Of a DNA stretch of 64,000 bases, positions 9,735 through 19,450 are shown one piece after another. Position numbers and translations under genes: made by a program. The notes below the pieces were generated by a model. It saw nothing but the letters and a program-made list of their open reading frames with translations. It searched no databases and was not told where the DNA came from. The stretch comes from Rhodospirillaceae bacterium (GTDB lineage Bacteria > Pseudomonadota > Alphaproteobacteria > Dongiales > Dongiaceae), in contig JADJQM010000001.1 in assembly GCA_016712715.1 (NCBI GenBank), forward strand, positions 1,135,001-1,199,000, written 5' to 3'. Numbering within the stretch: the first letter of the stretch is position 1; each line of letters starts with the position of its first letter.

Positions 9735-10271
9735 TTGACCGACCGCAAACCGCCCTCGATCCAATTGAGCCGCCTAGATCCAGGCGGTGCCGGGCGTGAC
9801 TGGAGCGACGAGGCAGCGGCCTTGCACACCAATATCGATCTCGCCGACCCGCGCCGCTATGAAGGTGTTCTGCTGCGACGTTTCTGTGCGGCAGGTGTCG
9901 ATTTCACCATCGCCTTCATCCTGTCCTGCGTGCTGTGGCTGGCCAACTGCATGGCCACAATCGCGACCTTGGGGCTGCTGTCGCTCCCGGCGCTGGTGCT
10001 GGCACCGATCGTCATCCATGTGGCGATGGCAACCTATTTGATGGCTGGGCCGCGCAGCGCCACCTTGGGCATGCGGGCCGCCGGCCTGCGGGTGGTTAAC
10101 ACCGACGGTCGCAAACTTGACCATGTGCAAGCATTCCTGATGACGGCGATGTATTTTGCCACCGTCACCGTGTTCTTTCCGGTGCTGGCGGTAGGCTTCT
10201 TCGCGGACCGCTCCCGACTGCTGCATGACATCGTCGTCGGCTCGATCGTCGTGCGCGCCGACCCGGATTGA
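9735..10271 (+). CDS. RDD-family membrane protein
   Basis: A 178-residue protein with the RDD domain: LLRRFCAAGVDF supplies the Arg-Asp signature, two or three hydrophobic segments follow (about 55-105), and then the family motif around LGMRAAGLRVVNTDG before a last membrane pair. RDD proteins are poorly understood; some are linked to ion transport. The only plausible start is TTG at 9735. It is followed by bpt after 62 bases on the same strand. Function is not assigned. Confidence 0.8.
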   Translation: MTDRKPPSIQLSRLDPGGAGRDWSDEAAALHTNIDLADPRRYEGVLLRRFCAAGVDFTIAFILSCVLWLANCMATIATLGLLSLPALVLAPIVIHVAMATYLMAGPRSATLGMRAAGLRVVNTDGRKLDHVQAFLMTAMYFATVTVFFPVLAVGFFADRSRLLHDIVVGSIVVRADPD

Positions 10272-10333
10272 GCGAAGCCGCCGCCCCTGCACCGATACTG
10301 GTCACAAACGGGTCCTTGGCGTAGGATAACGCC

Positions 10334-11062
10334 ATGAGCGTGCAGAGCCGCAGCTTCCCGATCAGCTTCATGGTGACCACCGAGGTCCCGTGTCCCTACC
10401 TGCCTGAGCGGATGGAACGAAAGATCATCACCGAACTCTCCGGCGGACAAGCCACCGAATTGTTCGAGCTTCTGTCCAGGGCAGGCTTCCGGCGCAGTCA
10501 CTCGATCGCCTATCGCCCGGCCTGTGCCGGCTGCCAGGCCTGCATTCCCGTGCGCATCGACATCGCCAATTTTCACCCCTCCCGGTCCCTGCGCCGAGTG
10601 CTGGCGCGGAATGCCGACCTGGTGACCGAAATCCGGCCGGCGCATCCAACCCAGGAACAATACCAGTTGTTCAGCCGCTATCTCGACCAGCGCCACAATG
10701 ACGGCGAAATGGTCGGCATGGGACCGCAGGATTACGCCAGCATGGTTGCCGACAGCCCGATCGACACGCGCATGGTCGAGTTCCGCGATACCGATCGCAA
10801 CCTGATCGCCGCATGCCTGACGGATTGGAGTGCCGACGGCATTTCCGCCGTCTACAGTTTCTTTGCCGCTGACCGGGCGCAGGACAGTCTCGGCAGCTTC
10901 GTGGTGCTGCGCCTGATCGACCTCGCGCGCCAGGCTGGCCTGCCCTACCTCTATCTCGGCTATTGGGTGAAGGGCAGCCAGAAGATGGACTATAAACGGC
11001 GATTCCAGCCCCTGGAACGCTATGGCGCCGACGGCTGGCGACGTCTCGCTGCCGACCAATAG
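10334..11062 (+). CDS. bpt: Aspartate/glutamate leucyltransferase Bpt (arginyltransferase family)
   Basis: Attaches leucine from Leu-tRNA to proteins with N-terminal Asp or Glu, marking them for the ClpS/ClpAP N-end-rule pathway. The 242-residue length is normal. The N-terminal domain shows CPYLPERMERK and the cysteine cluster YRPACAGCQACIPVRI; the C-terminal acyltransferase-like domain ends with YLYLGYWVKGSQKMDYK, a hallmark of the family. It probably stands as a single gene. Which amino acid is transferred (Leu or Arg) is taken from family knowledge of bacterial Bpt. Confidence 0.92.
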   Translation: MSVQSRSFPISFMVTTEVPCPYLPERMERKIITELSGGQATELFELLSRAGFRRSHSIAYRPACAGCQACIPVRIDIANFHPSRSLRRVLARNADLVTEIRPAHPTQEQYQLFSRYLDQRHNDGEMVGMGPQDYASMVADSPIDTRMVEFRDTDRNLIAACLTDWSADGISAVYSFFAADRAQDSLGSFVVLRLIDLARQAGLPYLYLGYWVKGSQKMDYKRRFQPLERYGADGWRRLAADQ

Positions 11063-11209
11063 CGACCCACCGGCGCCAGCCGTGAGGCCGCTTTCCTTGG
11101 CACCGCCGACCTGATAGTTTCCGGCCCCAGATAGTAATGGGCCGGTGGCAGTTCCTCCGAAAACGGCGGCGGCGCACGGCCCGAATTGACCAGATCGAGG
11201 ATTGCTTGC

Positions 11210-12322
11210 ATGCGACGTCGTCGCTTTCTGACCGGCGCACTCACGGCCGGTGCCGCGGGTGCTGCGACCCTGGGCGGTGCCTTTCCCAAACCCGCTCTCG
11301 CCCAAGATCGCATTGAATGGAAAATGGTGACGGCCTGGCCGAAAGGCCTGCCCGGCCTCGGCTCCAGCGCCGAACGACTGGCGGAGCGCATCAACCAATT
11401 GTCCGGCGGTCGACTGACGATCAAGGTCTATGCCGCTGGTGAACTGGTATCGCCCCTGCAGGGCTTTGCCGCCGTGTCGCAGGGCACTGCGGAAATGGCC
11501 CATGATTTTTCGCTCTATCATATCGGGCAGATGCCGGCCGCCGGCTTCTTCAGCGCCGTGCCGTTCGGCCTCATTCCATCCGAATTCAACGGCTGGATGA
11601 ACTTTGCCGGCGGACAGGAATTGTGGGACGAACTTTATGACGCCGCCGGCGTCAAACCCTTCCTCGCCGGGAATACCGGCGTGCAGATGGGCGGCTGGTT
11701 CCTCAAGGAAGTGAACGATGTCGCCGACCTCAAGGGCCGCAAATTCAGCATTCCCGGCTATGGCGGCGAAGCACTCAAGAAGCTCGGCGTCGACGTCATG
11801 CCGATGGCGAGCGGCGAGTTGTTTGCCAAGCTGCAGGACGGTGCCATTGATGGCGCCGAATGGGTCGGGCCCTACAATGATCTTTCGCTCGGCCTCTACA
11901 AGATCACCAAGCTCTACTACTGGCCTGGTTTCCAGGAGCCGGGGACGGGACTGGAATGCATCGTCAACAAGAGCAAATTCTCTTCCTTGCCGGACGATCT
12001 GAAGCAGATCGTGGCCGCGGCCTGCATGGCCGAGAATGATCTGACGGCGGCGGAATATAGCGGCCGCAGTCCGGCAGCCCTTGCCACGCTGGTGAACGAG
12101 CATGACGTGCAGCTCAAGAAGTTCTCCCGCGACGTGCTGATCGCCTTCGGCAATGCTTCCAGCGAAGTCGTCCAGGAGGTGCTCGACGCCGGCGATGACG
12201 TGACAAAGCGGATCGTCGGCTCCTATCTCAAATACCGGAAGACCACCCTGACCTGGACCCGCGTCAGTGAAGGCGGCTTCCTCGCCGCCCGGTATCTCGG
12301 GTTCACCTATCCGACCGGGTAA
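11210..12322 (+). CDS. dctP: TRAP transporter substrate-binding protein DctP (first copy)
   Basis: Periplasmic receptor of a TRAP transporter. It begins with a Tat-type signal (RRRRFLTG, then a hydrophobic run ending in PALAQ), which implies export in folded form. The DctP family body includes GNTGVQMGGWF and DGAEWVGPYNDLSLGLYK. It is clearly related to the second binding protein at 15568-16662; both resemble the alpha-keto-acid-binding TakP group, so an organic acid is likely. The ATG at 11210 is chosen because GAGGA lies eight bases upstream; a TTG at 11186 would spoil the signal. A LysE gene separates it from dctQM. Confidence 0.92.
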   Translation: MRRRRFLTGALTAGAAGAATLGGAFPKPALAQDRIEWKMVTAWPKGLPGLGSSAERLAERINQLSGGRLTIKVYAAGELVSPLQGFAAVSQGTAEMAHDFSLYHIGQMPAAGFFSAVPFGLIPSEFNGWMNFAGGQELWDELYDAAGVKPFLAGNTGVQMGGWFLKEVNDVADLKGRKFSIPGYGGEALKKLGVDVMPMASGELFAKLQDGAIDGAEWVGPYNDLSLGLYKITKLYYWPGFQEPGTGLECIVNKSKFSSLPDDLKQIVAAACMAENDLTAAEYSGRSPAALATLVNEHDVQLKKFSRDVLIAFGNASSEVVQEVLDAGDDVTKRIVGSYLKYRKTTLTWTRVSEGGFLAARYLGFTYPTG

Positions 12323-12432
12323 ATTATTATATTTCATATAGTTAGATTAGTTCCCCCGGGCTAACGCCTGGACTGGACCTGGACTACCGGCTGTGGCTTG
12401 ATCACTCCAGCAACATGGGGGAGATCGGGACG

Positions 12433-13056
12433 ATGAGCTGGGAAACCTGGGCCGCATTCACGGCAGCGTCGGCCTTGCTGATGGTCATCCCGGGACCCAC
12501 GATCCTCCTGGTCATCTCCTATGCCCTCGGCCAAGGCTGGCGCGCGGCCTTCCCCATGGCGATCGGCGTGGCGCTCGGCGACTTCACCGCCATGACCCTG
12601 TCCATGCTCGGACTGGGCGCCCTTCTGGCCGCCTCGGCCACGGTATTCACCATTCTCAAATGGATCGGCGCCGGCTACATGATCTGGCTCGGCATCAAGC
12701 TGTGGCGCGCCGGCGGTGCGCTCAACGCCGCCACGCGCCGATGGCGCCTCGAGGCTCAGATGCTGGGGCATGCGTGGATCGTCACGGCGCTCAATCCCAA
12801 GAGCATCATCTTCTTCGTGGCCTTTCTCCCACAATTCCTCAATCCGCAAGCCGACTTCCTGACCCAGATGCTGGTCTTCGAAGCGACCTTCCTGATCCTG
12901 GCCTTCGCCAATGCCATCGGCTATGCGCTCGTCGCCTCGCGGGCGCGGGCCGCAATCCGCAACGAGCGCGTGGTGGAGGCCGCCAACAAGGTCGGCGGCA
13001 GCCTGCTGATAGGCGCCGGCATTCTCACCGCGACGGCCCGCGCCAGCCAGAGCTAA
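12433..13056 (+). CDS. LysE/RhtB-family amino-acid exporter
   Basis: A 207-residue inner-membrane exporter with about six membrane segments, beginning with the signature stretch AASALLMVIPGPTILLV and continuing with LNPKSIIFFVAFLPQF in the middle. Family members export amino acids or small amphipathic metabolites. ATG at 12433 is preferred over 12415 because GGGGGAG lies 10 to 16 bases upstream. It lies on the same strand between dctP and dctQ, 110 bases after dctP, which may mean that a compound related to the imported acid is exported. Confidence 0.9.
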   Translation: MSWETWAAFTAASALLMVIPGPTILLVISYALGQGWRAAFPMAIGVALGDFTAMTLSMLGLGALLAASATVFTILKWIGAGYMIWLGIKLWRAGGALNAATRRWRLEAQMLGHAWIVTALNPKSIIFFVAFLPQFLNPQADFLTQMLVFEATFLILAFANAIGYALVASRARAAIRNERVVEAANKVGGSLLIGAGILTATARASQS

Positions 13057-13185
13057 GCCCCCAGCCAGACTAAAGTCGACCTTGGCGCCAGACCCGGAAT
13101 GATTGCGCCCCATCAAGGCTTTAGGTAGGTTGGCGCGGGAGTTCAAGAAACCACCGGAATCGGTGACAATCGGGAGGACAAGCGG

Positions 13186-13803
13186 ATGCAGGCACTGCTT
13201 GCGGCCAGCCGCGGGATCGATGCGGTGACGGCGTTCATCGGGCGGCATGTGAAATGGCTGATCCTGGTGGCAATCATCGTCAGCGCGGTCAATGCCATCA
13301 TCCGCAAGGTGTTCGACCAGAGTTCGAATGCCTGGCTGGAACTGCAATGGTACCTGTTCGGCGCCGTGTTCATGCTGGCTGCCGCCTATACCCTGCAGCG
13401 CAACGCCCATATCCGCATCGACGTCATCTCCGCGCATCTCAAAAAGCGCACCCGGGACTGGATCGACCTGTTCGGCCATATCGTCTTCCTGCTGCCCTTT
13501 GTGCTGATGATGATCTGGCTGTGCATCCCGTTTGCCCTCGACTCCTACCAGTCGCAGGAAATGTCGATGAATTCCGGCGGGCTCATCATCTGGCCGGCCA
13601 AATTCATCATCCTGGCGGGTTTTGTCCTGCTGCTGGCACAGGCGATCTCTGAAATCATCAAGCGTGTGGCCGTCCTAAGCGGCAATCTTCACGAGTCCGA
13701 TGATTTTCACGGGGCACATGCGACGATCGATCCTGAAACGCTGGGCGCACCGACACCTGTGCCCGACAGCGAGCGCAATCGCGGTGGGGGAGATGCCCGA
13801 TGA
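13186..13803 (+). CDS. dctQ: TRAP transporter small permease DctQ
   Basis: Small membrane subunit of the TRAP transporter with four membrane segments within residues 20-165. The family motif is recognisable at the second segment (SSNAWLELQWYLFGAVFML) and in AYTLQRNAHIRIDV. GGAGG lies nine bases before the ATG. The cytoplasmic tail (about 175-205) is hydrophilic and longer than usual. The stop overlaps the dctM start by four bases (ATGA), so translation is coupled. Confidence 0.93.
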   Translation: MQALLAASRGIDAVTAFIGRHVKWLILVAIIVSAVNAIIRKVFDQSSNAWLELQWYLFGAVFMLAAAYTLQRNAHIRIDVISAHLKKRTRDWIDLFGHIVFLLPFVLMMIWLCIPFALDSYQSQEMSMNSGGLIIWPAKFIILAGFVLLLAQAISEIIKRVAVLSGNLHESDDFHGAHATIDPETLGAPTPVPDSERNRGGGDAR

Positions 13804-15488
13804 TCGAATTCATCGCCCATAACCTTGCCCCGATCATGTTCGCCTCCCTGGTACTGTTCCTGATCATGGGCTATCCGGTCGCCTTCGCCCTCGCGGCAAA
13901 CGGCCTGTTCTTCTTCTTCATCGGGGTCGAGCTTGCGCCGATTTCCGGCGGCGAAATCACGCTTTCCTGGCCACTGCTGCAGACATCGCCCGGTCGCCTG
14001 CTGGGGGTCATGAACAACGAAACGCTGCTGGCCATCCCCTTCTTCACTTTCATGGGCATCGTGCTGGAGAAATCCGGCATGGCCGAAGATCTGCTCGATA
14101 CCGTCGGCCAGTTGTTCGGCCCGATCCGCGGCGGTCTTGCCTATGCCGTCGTCCTGGTCGGCGCCGTGCTGGCGGCAACCACCGGCGTGGTGGCCGCATC
14201 AGTGATGGCCATGGGCCTCATCTCTCTGCCGATCATGCTGCGCTATGGCTATGACAGGTCGCTGGCGACCGGTGTCATCGCCGCGTCCGGCACGCTCGCA
14301 CAGATCATCCCGCCCTCGCTGGTGCTGATCGTCCTCGCCGACCAGCTCGGCCGCTCGGTGGGCGACATGTATGCAGGCGCCATCGTTCCCGGCCTGATGC
14401 TGACGGCGATCTATTGCGCCTATGTTTTCGTGATCACCATCATCCGTCCCAAAGCCGCACCTGCCCTGCCGGCGGAAGCGCGCACGCTTGGCAGTGGTGC
14501 CATGTCGCTGCTCGTCGTGACGATTGTCGGCACGGCGATCGCCTTTGCCGTCGCCCTTTCAATCGGCGACAGCATCCAAAATGGCGCCGGCATCTGGGGT
14601 GCTACCATCGGCGCCTCGGCAATCTACGCCCTGGCGGTTGCCAATAAGACAATGAACCTCGGCTGGCTTTCGCGGCTTGCCCAGGAAGTCGTCGTCACCT
14701 TGATCCCGCCCTTGGCGCTGATCTTCCTGGTTCTGGGCACTATCTTCCTCGGCATCGCGACACCGACCGAAGGCGGCGCCATGGGTGCCGCCGGTGCCTT
14801 GTTGATGGCGCTCGCCAAGCGTCGTATCTCCTGGGGCGCGCTCCGTGAAGCGCTCGATGCCACGACCAAGCTGTCCTGCTTCGTGCTCTTCATCCTGATA
14901 GGCGCCCGCGTGTTCTCGCTCACCTTCTATGGCGTCAACGGCCATGTCTGGGTCGAGGAACTCATGTCCGGCCTGCCGGGCGGAGAAGTCGGGTTCCTGA
15001 TCGCGGTGAACATCCTGGTGTTCATCCTTGGCTGCTTCATCGACTTCTTCGAGATTGCCTTCATCATCATCCCGCTGCTGGCGCCGGTCGCGGCCAAGAT
15101 GGGCATCGACCTCATCTGGTTCGGTGTCCTGCTCGGCATCAACATGCAGACCAGTTTCCTGACGCCTCCCTTTGGCTTTGCGCTCTTCTACATGCGGTCC
15201 GTGGCACCGGTCGGCAACTGGCTCGACAAGGTCACCGGCAAGACGTTGGCCGGCGTCAAGACCACCGACATCTATCGAGGTGCCGTGGCGTTCATCCTGC
15301 TGCAGCTGCTGATGGTGGCCGCAGTGATGCTGTTCCCGCAGATTGTCACGCATTACCAGGACGAAATCTCGACCGTTGATCCCGCAAATGTGGAGATTAC
15401 GCTGCCATCGAGCGAGGGGCTGGGCGGGTCCGAAGAACTGCCGACCCTGCCGAGCTTCGACCTGTCGGAGCCGCCCGCCATCGAGTGA
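13800..15488 (+). CDS. dctM: TRAP transporter large permease DctM
   Basis: Main sodium-driven transport subunit. Typical motifs are IPFFTFMGIVLEKSGMAEDLLD near residue 80, ATTGVVAASVMAMG, a first scoop loop ending PPSLVLIVLADQLG, and the late LTPPFGFALFYM. At 562 residues it is about 130 longer than classical DctM; the extra membrane segments between about 215 and 330 are typical of the long TRAP subgroup. The C-terminal 50 residues are hydrophilic. It converges on the second dctP, with a shared hairpin terminator between them. Confidence 0.94.
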   Translation: MIEFIAHNLAPIMFASLVLFLIMGYPVAFALAANGLFFFFIGVELAPISGGEITLSWPLLQTSPGRLLGVMNNETLLAIPFFTFMGIVLEKSGMAEDLLDTVGQLFGPIRGGLAYAVVLVGAVLAATTGVVAASVMAMGLISLPIMLRYGYDRSLATGVIAASGTLAQIIPPSLVLIVLADQLGRSVGDMYAGAIVPGLMLTAIYCAYVFVITIIRPKAAPALPAEARTLGSGAMSLLVVTIVGTAIAFAVALSIGDSIQNGAGIWGATIGASAIYALAVANKTMNLGWLSRLAQEVVVTLIPPLALIFLVLGTIFLGIATPTEGGAMGAAGALLMALAKRRISWGALREALDATTKLSCFVLFILIGARVFSLTFYGVNGHVWVEELMSGLPGGEVGFLIAVNILVFILGCFIDFFEIAFIIIPLLAPVAAKMGIDLIWFGVLLGINMQTSFLTPPFGFALFYMRSVAPVGNWLDKVTGKTLAGVKTTDIYRGAVAFILLQLLMVAAVMLFPQIVTHYQDEISTVDPANVEITLPSSEGLGGSEELPTLPSFDLSEPPAIE

Positions 15489-15516
15489 GCCCGATCCGCA
15501 TCGCGCACAAAGAAAG

Positions 15517-15546
15517 AGGCCCGGCAATCGGTGGATTGCCGGGCCT
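15517..15546 (-). terminator. Rho-independent terminator between dctM and the second dctP
   Basis: A perfect 13-bp stem (AGGCCCGGCAATC and its complement) with a GGTG loop. Read on the minus strand it is followed by CTTTCTTT, so it best terminates the binding-protein gene that ends at 15568; it may also stop dctM transcription. Confidence 0.8.
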
Positions 15547-15567
15547 CATCACTTATGGCAGCCGTGA

Positions 15568-16662
15568 CTAGAGCTGCTTTTTGCGCTGCTGGTTCATCAT
15601 GAACGTATCGAAGGTGTGTTCCGACACCTGGAACCAGAGATACTGGTCGGCGCGGATGGCTGCCATCGCTTCGTAAGCCTTCTTGAAGGGCGCGTTGGTG
15701 GCGCTGATCTCCTCATAGGCCGCTTTCGCCGAATTGAAGCAGGCTTCCATGACATCCTGCGGATAGGGCTTCAGCTTGGCGCCGCCGGCGACCAGTTTCT
15801 TGAGCGCCGTCGGGTTGAGGAAGTCGTACTTGGCCTGGGTATCGGCCGTGGTTGCCTGAGCCGCCGCCTTCACGATCGACTGGTAGCTCTTGGGCAGTGC
15901 GTTCCACTTTTCATTGTTGATCATGATGTGGAGATAAGCGCCACCTTCCCACCAGCCGGGATAGTAATAGAACGGCGCCACCTTGTAGAAGCCGAGCTTC
16001 TCATCGTCATAGGGACCGACCCATTCGGCCGCGTCGATCGTGCCTTTTTCAAGGGCCGGGTAGATTTCACCGCCGGCGATCTGCTGCGGGACGACGCCGA
16101 CGCCGGACATCACCTTGCCCGCAAACCCGGCAATGCGCATCTTGACGCCCTTGAGGTCAGCGACGGACTTGATCTCGTTCCTGAACCAGCCGCCCATCTG
16201 GGCACCGGTGTTGCCGCAGGGCAGGCCGTAGAGATTATGGCCGGCATAGAACTCGTTCATCAACTCGATGCCGCCGCCATGATACATCCAGGCGTTCTGC
16301 ATGCGGCTGTTGAGGCCGAACGGCACAGCTGTGCCGAAGGCAAAGGTCGGATCCTTGCCCCAGTAATAATAGCTGCAGGTATGGCAGATCTCGAGGGAGC
16401 CCTTGGCGACCTCGTTCGCGGCCTCAAGGCCCGGGGCGAGTTCGCCGGCCGGGAAAACCTGGATCTTGAACTTGCCATCCGTCGCATCGGAAACGTAGTT
16501 CGCGAAGGTCTCCGCTGCACCGAAGATTGTGTCGAGGCTTTTCGGGAAGCTAGAGGTCAGGCGCCAATTGAGTTCGGGGCTGCTTTGGGCAATGGCGGGG
16601 GCCGCCACCGCAGTTGCAGCGACGCCGATACCGGCGCCTTTCAGGAAATTGCGACGAAGCAT
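15568..16662 (-). CDS. dctP: TRAP transporter substrate-binding protein DctP (second copy)
   Basis: A 364-residue periplasmic binding protein with a Tat signal (LRRNFLKGAGIG, cleavage likely after APAIAQ). Family motifs are LPCGNTGAQMGGWF and TIDAAEWVGPYDDEKLGFYK, and the layout closely follows the TakP alpha-keto-acid receptor group. GGGAGG precedes the ATG. The gene is convergent to dctM, so it has its own promoter somewhere in the 268 bases shared with the divergent aguB. With the copy at 11210 it gives two receptors for one permease pair. Confidence 0.93.
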   Translation of the reverse strand: MLRRNFLKGAGIGVAATAVAAPAIAQSSPELNWRLTSSFPKSLDTIFGAAETFANYVSDATDGKFKIQVFPAGELAPGLEAANEVAKGSLEICHTCSYYYWGKDPTFAFGTAVPFGLNSRMQNAWMYHGGGIELMNEFYAGHNLYGLPCGNTGAQMGGWFRNEIKSVADLKGVKMRIAGFAGKVMSGVGVVPQQIAGGEIYPALEKGTIDAAEWVGPYDDEKLGFYKVAPFYYYPGWWEGGAYLHIMINNEKWNALPKSYQSIVKAAAQATTADTQAKYDFLNPTALKKLVAGGAKLKPYPQDVMEACFNSAKAAYEEISATNAPFKKAYEAMAAIRADQYLWFQVSEHTFDTFMMNQQRKKQL

Positions 16663-16930
16663 AAGGTCCTCCCAAGTTGACTATATTTGCTGGGATCCCG
16701 TGGGAATCCTGGTCATCGAGTCAGATTTTAAGGGGCGCCCGCAAATCGCCGCGAAGACAACAGAAAACGCCGCTGCCCTTGTGCGCCGCCCAGGACACAA
16801 TGTGACGATTTCGGAACGGCATGCAAGTACTCCAAAAGGAGGGTAGGACCGGTGCGCCAGTAAAGGCTTGATCGGCTCCGCGCAAAGGCTATGAATCGGG
16901 GCAGCAAGATTGAAAATCGGGGATATATCC

Positions 16931-17806
16931 ATGGCTACGGTGACGGTTGCGGCAACTCAATTCGCCTGTTCGCCGAATTCCGCACAGAATGTCGACCGGG
17001 CCGAGGCCCTGGTACGGCAGGCCGCCAAGCGGGGCGCCCGCATCATTCAATTGCAGGAATTGTTCGAGACGCCCTATTTCTGCAAGGATCAATTGGCCGA
17101 GCTGTTCGATCTTGCCCAACCGGCGGAAGACCATCCGACCATTGCCCGCATGCAGGAACTTGCCAGAGAATTGGAGGTCGTGCTGCCAATCTCGTTCTTC
17201 GAGGCTGCCAACAATGCCTATTACAATTCCTTGGCGGTGATCGACGCCGACGGCGAGATGTTGGGACTTTATCGCAAATCCCACATTCCTGATGGTGCGG
17301 GCTATCAGGAGAAGTTCTATTTCAATCCGGGCGACACGGGCTTCAAGGTATGGGATACCGCCTATGCCCGAATCGGCTGCGGCATCTGTTGGGACCAATG
17401 GTTCCCGGAATGCGCCCGCGCGATGGCCCTGATGGGCGCCGAGCTGCTGCTCTATCCGACCGCCATCGGCAGCGAGCCCAACGATCCCAATTTCAGCAGC
17501 GCCGATCACTGGCAGCGCGCCATGCAAGGCCATGCCGCCTGCAACATGGTGCCGGTGGTGGCGTCCAATCGCATCGGCAGGGAAGACGGCCAGACTTGCT
17601 CGCTGACCTTCTATGGCCGCTCCTTCATCGCCGGCGCCCGCGGCGAGATCATTACCGAGGCGGGTGCCGAGGAAGCGATTCTCACTGCCGATTTCGATTT
17701 TCAGGCACTTCGGCGCCAGCGGGCGGGCTGGGGCCTGTTCCGCGACCGACGGCCGGATCTCTATACGGTGATGATGACGCTCGACGGCCAGAACTGGAGC
17801 GAATGA
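16931..17806 (+). CDS. aguB: N-carbamoylputrescine amidase
   Basis: Nitrilase-superfamily hydrolase that converts N-carbamoylputrescine to putrescine, CO2 and ammonia, the last step of the agmatine route. The catalytic triad is visible: Glu43 in LQELFE, Lys116 in YRKSHIP and Cys153 in GICWDQWFPE. The 291-residue length fits AguB. The ATG at 16931 follows a GGGGAT site; TTG at 16910 is in frame but less likely. Agmatine deiminase (aguA) is not in the window. It lies just upstream of the polyamine importer genes, which supports a polyamine role. Confidence 0.92.
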   Translation: MATVTVAATQFACSPNSAQNVDRAEALVRQAAKRGARIIQLQELFETPYFCKDQLAELFDLAQPAEDHPTIARMQELARELEVVLPISFFEAANNAYYNSLAVIDADGEMLGLYRKSHIPDGAGYQEKFYFNPGDTGFKVWDTAYARIGCGICWDQWFPECARAMALMGAELLLYPTAIGSEPNDPNFSSADHWQRAMQGHAACNMVPVVASNRIGREDGQTCSLTFYGRSFIAGARGEIITEAGAEEAILTADFDFQALRRQRAGWGLFRDRRPDLYTVMMTLDGQNWSE

Positions 17807-17962
17807 GCCAGGGACCAGTCCTTCACGGCCATTTGTTGACAAAACCACCCTCTGAGGTGCGAAAATAGCATCTGGGCGTGTTAACCATTGGGCTGCGGGC
17901 CATCAGGCCAGTCGGCGCGGCCGAAATAAACAATCCGGCAATTCAACAATAACCAGGAGGCC

Positions 17963-19178
17963 ATGGTGCAAAAATCAAAACTGATCGGGGTAGCTTTTAT
18001 CTCAGCGCTGTTGTTGACAGCTTGCGGCGAGGAAAAGAAGGAGGCTGAACAAGCCACCAACACGACCGCGACGGAAGCAGCACCGGCGACCAACGCCGCC
18101 GAAACAGCACCGGCCACCACGACGGAGACAGCAGCAGCACCGGCAGCCGATTCCGGCGGCAAGCTCAATGTCTATAACTGGTCGGACTACATCGCCGAGG
18201 AGACCAAGGGCGAGTTTGAAAAGGAGACTGGCATCGCCGTTCAGTACGATGTCTATGATTCGAACGAAATGCTCGAAGCGAAATTGATGGCCGGCGGCAC
18301 CGGCTACGATCTCGTGCATCCCTCAGGCGCCTTCCTCGCCCGGCAGATCATCGTCGGTATCTACCAACCGATCGACCCTGCCACGATTCCGAACTACAAG
18401 AACCTCGATCCGAAGATCATGGAAGTGCTTTCGGCCTTCGATCCTGGCAACAAATACTCCGTGCCATGGTTCTGGGGTACGACGGGCATCGGCTATAACG
18501 TTGCCGAGATCAACAAGCGCATGCCGGATGCGCCGGTGAACAGCCTCGACATCATCTTCAAGCCAGAACTGGCGCAGAAATTCGCCGATTGCGGCATCAC
18601 CATGCTCGATGCGCCGGCCGAAGTCCTGCAAGTCGCCTTGAACTATCTCGGCAAGGATCCCTATACCGCCAACCCGGATGACTATGCGGCGGCCGAGAAA
18701 TTGCTGCTCGGCGTTCGGCCCTATGTCAAATACTTCCACAGCTCGAGCTATATCAACGACATTGCCAGTGGCAGCGTCTGTTTGACCCTGGGTTGGTCGG
18801 GCGATTTCAGCCTGGCTGGCGCCCGTGCCGAAGAGGCCAAGAACGGCATCGAGATCGGCTATGCGATTCCCCAAGGAGGGCACGCTGATCTGGATGGATG
18901 TGATGGCCATCCCGACCGATGCCGTCAACATCGAGCAGGCCTATAAGTGGATCAACTACAATCTCGATCCGAAGGTCGCGGCCGCCAACGCCAACTATGT
19001 GGCTTACGGCAGCCCGGTTGCCGCCGCCATGCCGATGATCGACAAGGCTCTGCTGGATGATCCGAACATTTACCCGAACGAAGAAGTGCGCGCCCGCCTG
19101 TTTGCGGACAAGGTCGCTACACCGGAAATCGAGCGCCTGCGCACCCGCACCTGGACCAAGATCAAGACCGGCCAGTAA
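17963..19178 (+). pseudogene. potF: Polyamine-binding lipoprotein PotF-like (first copy), broken by a +1 frameshift
   Basis: Receptor for putrescine or related amines. The start has a lipoprotein signal (LLLTAC lipobox, Cys at about residue 21), then an Ala/Thr/Glu-rich linker to about residue 65, then the PotF body beginning LNVYNWSDYIAEETKGEFEK. The frame breaks at a run of four C at 18869-18872 (…GYAIP then KEGTLIWMDVMAIP in another frame); one C fewer restores a 404-residue protein ending RTWTKIKTGQ, matching the second copy. AGGAGG sits only two bases before the ATG at 17963, so GTG at 17966 may be the true start. Sequence error is as likely as real loss. Confidence 0.88.
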
Positions 19179-19243
19179 TGCCGCAGACATGATGGCGCCG
19201 TCATAAAGCGCTGCAATATCTGATCGATACAAAATGACTAATG

Positions 19244-19273
19244 GCCCCGCGGTTCATTCCGCGGGGTCTTTTA
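19244..19273 (+). terminator. Rho-independent terminator after potF copy 1
   Basis: An 8-bp perfect stem (CCCCGCGG and complement, loop TTCATT) followed by TCTTTTATT, 66 bases after the potF stop. It separates the first binding-protein gene from the second. Confidence 0.85.
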
Positions 19274-19450
19274 TTGCGCGAGTACATCTTGATTGTGCGC
19301 TGCATGGCGAGGGTTGACACGGGGTACTCGGACGGGGTCAGATATAAAAAATCGTTAATAATGTGCTAAACAGGGATTCTCCGGACTGAAGCAACGTTAG
19401 TTCAAGACGTGCTCAATTCCGGTTGGTGTGCTCAAAACTGGGGAGGCGTC

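Noticed and set aside
10034..12337. Long minus-strand open frame of 767 codons opposite bpt and dctP
   Set aside because: It is the antisense shadow of well-recognised genes in GC-rich DNA; its translation is low-complexity and shows no family motif.
17835..17840. TTGACA as a -35 element before potF copy 1
   Set aside because: No acceptable -10 hexamer at 16-18 bases.
19314..19350. TTGACA and TATAAA before potF copy 2
   Set aside because: Spacing of about 23 bases is too long for a sigma-70 promoter.
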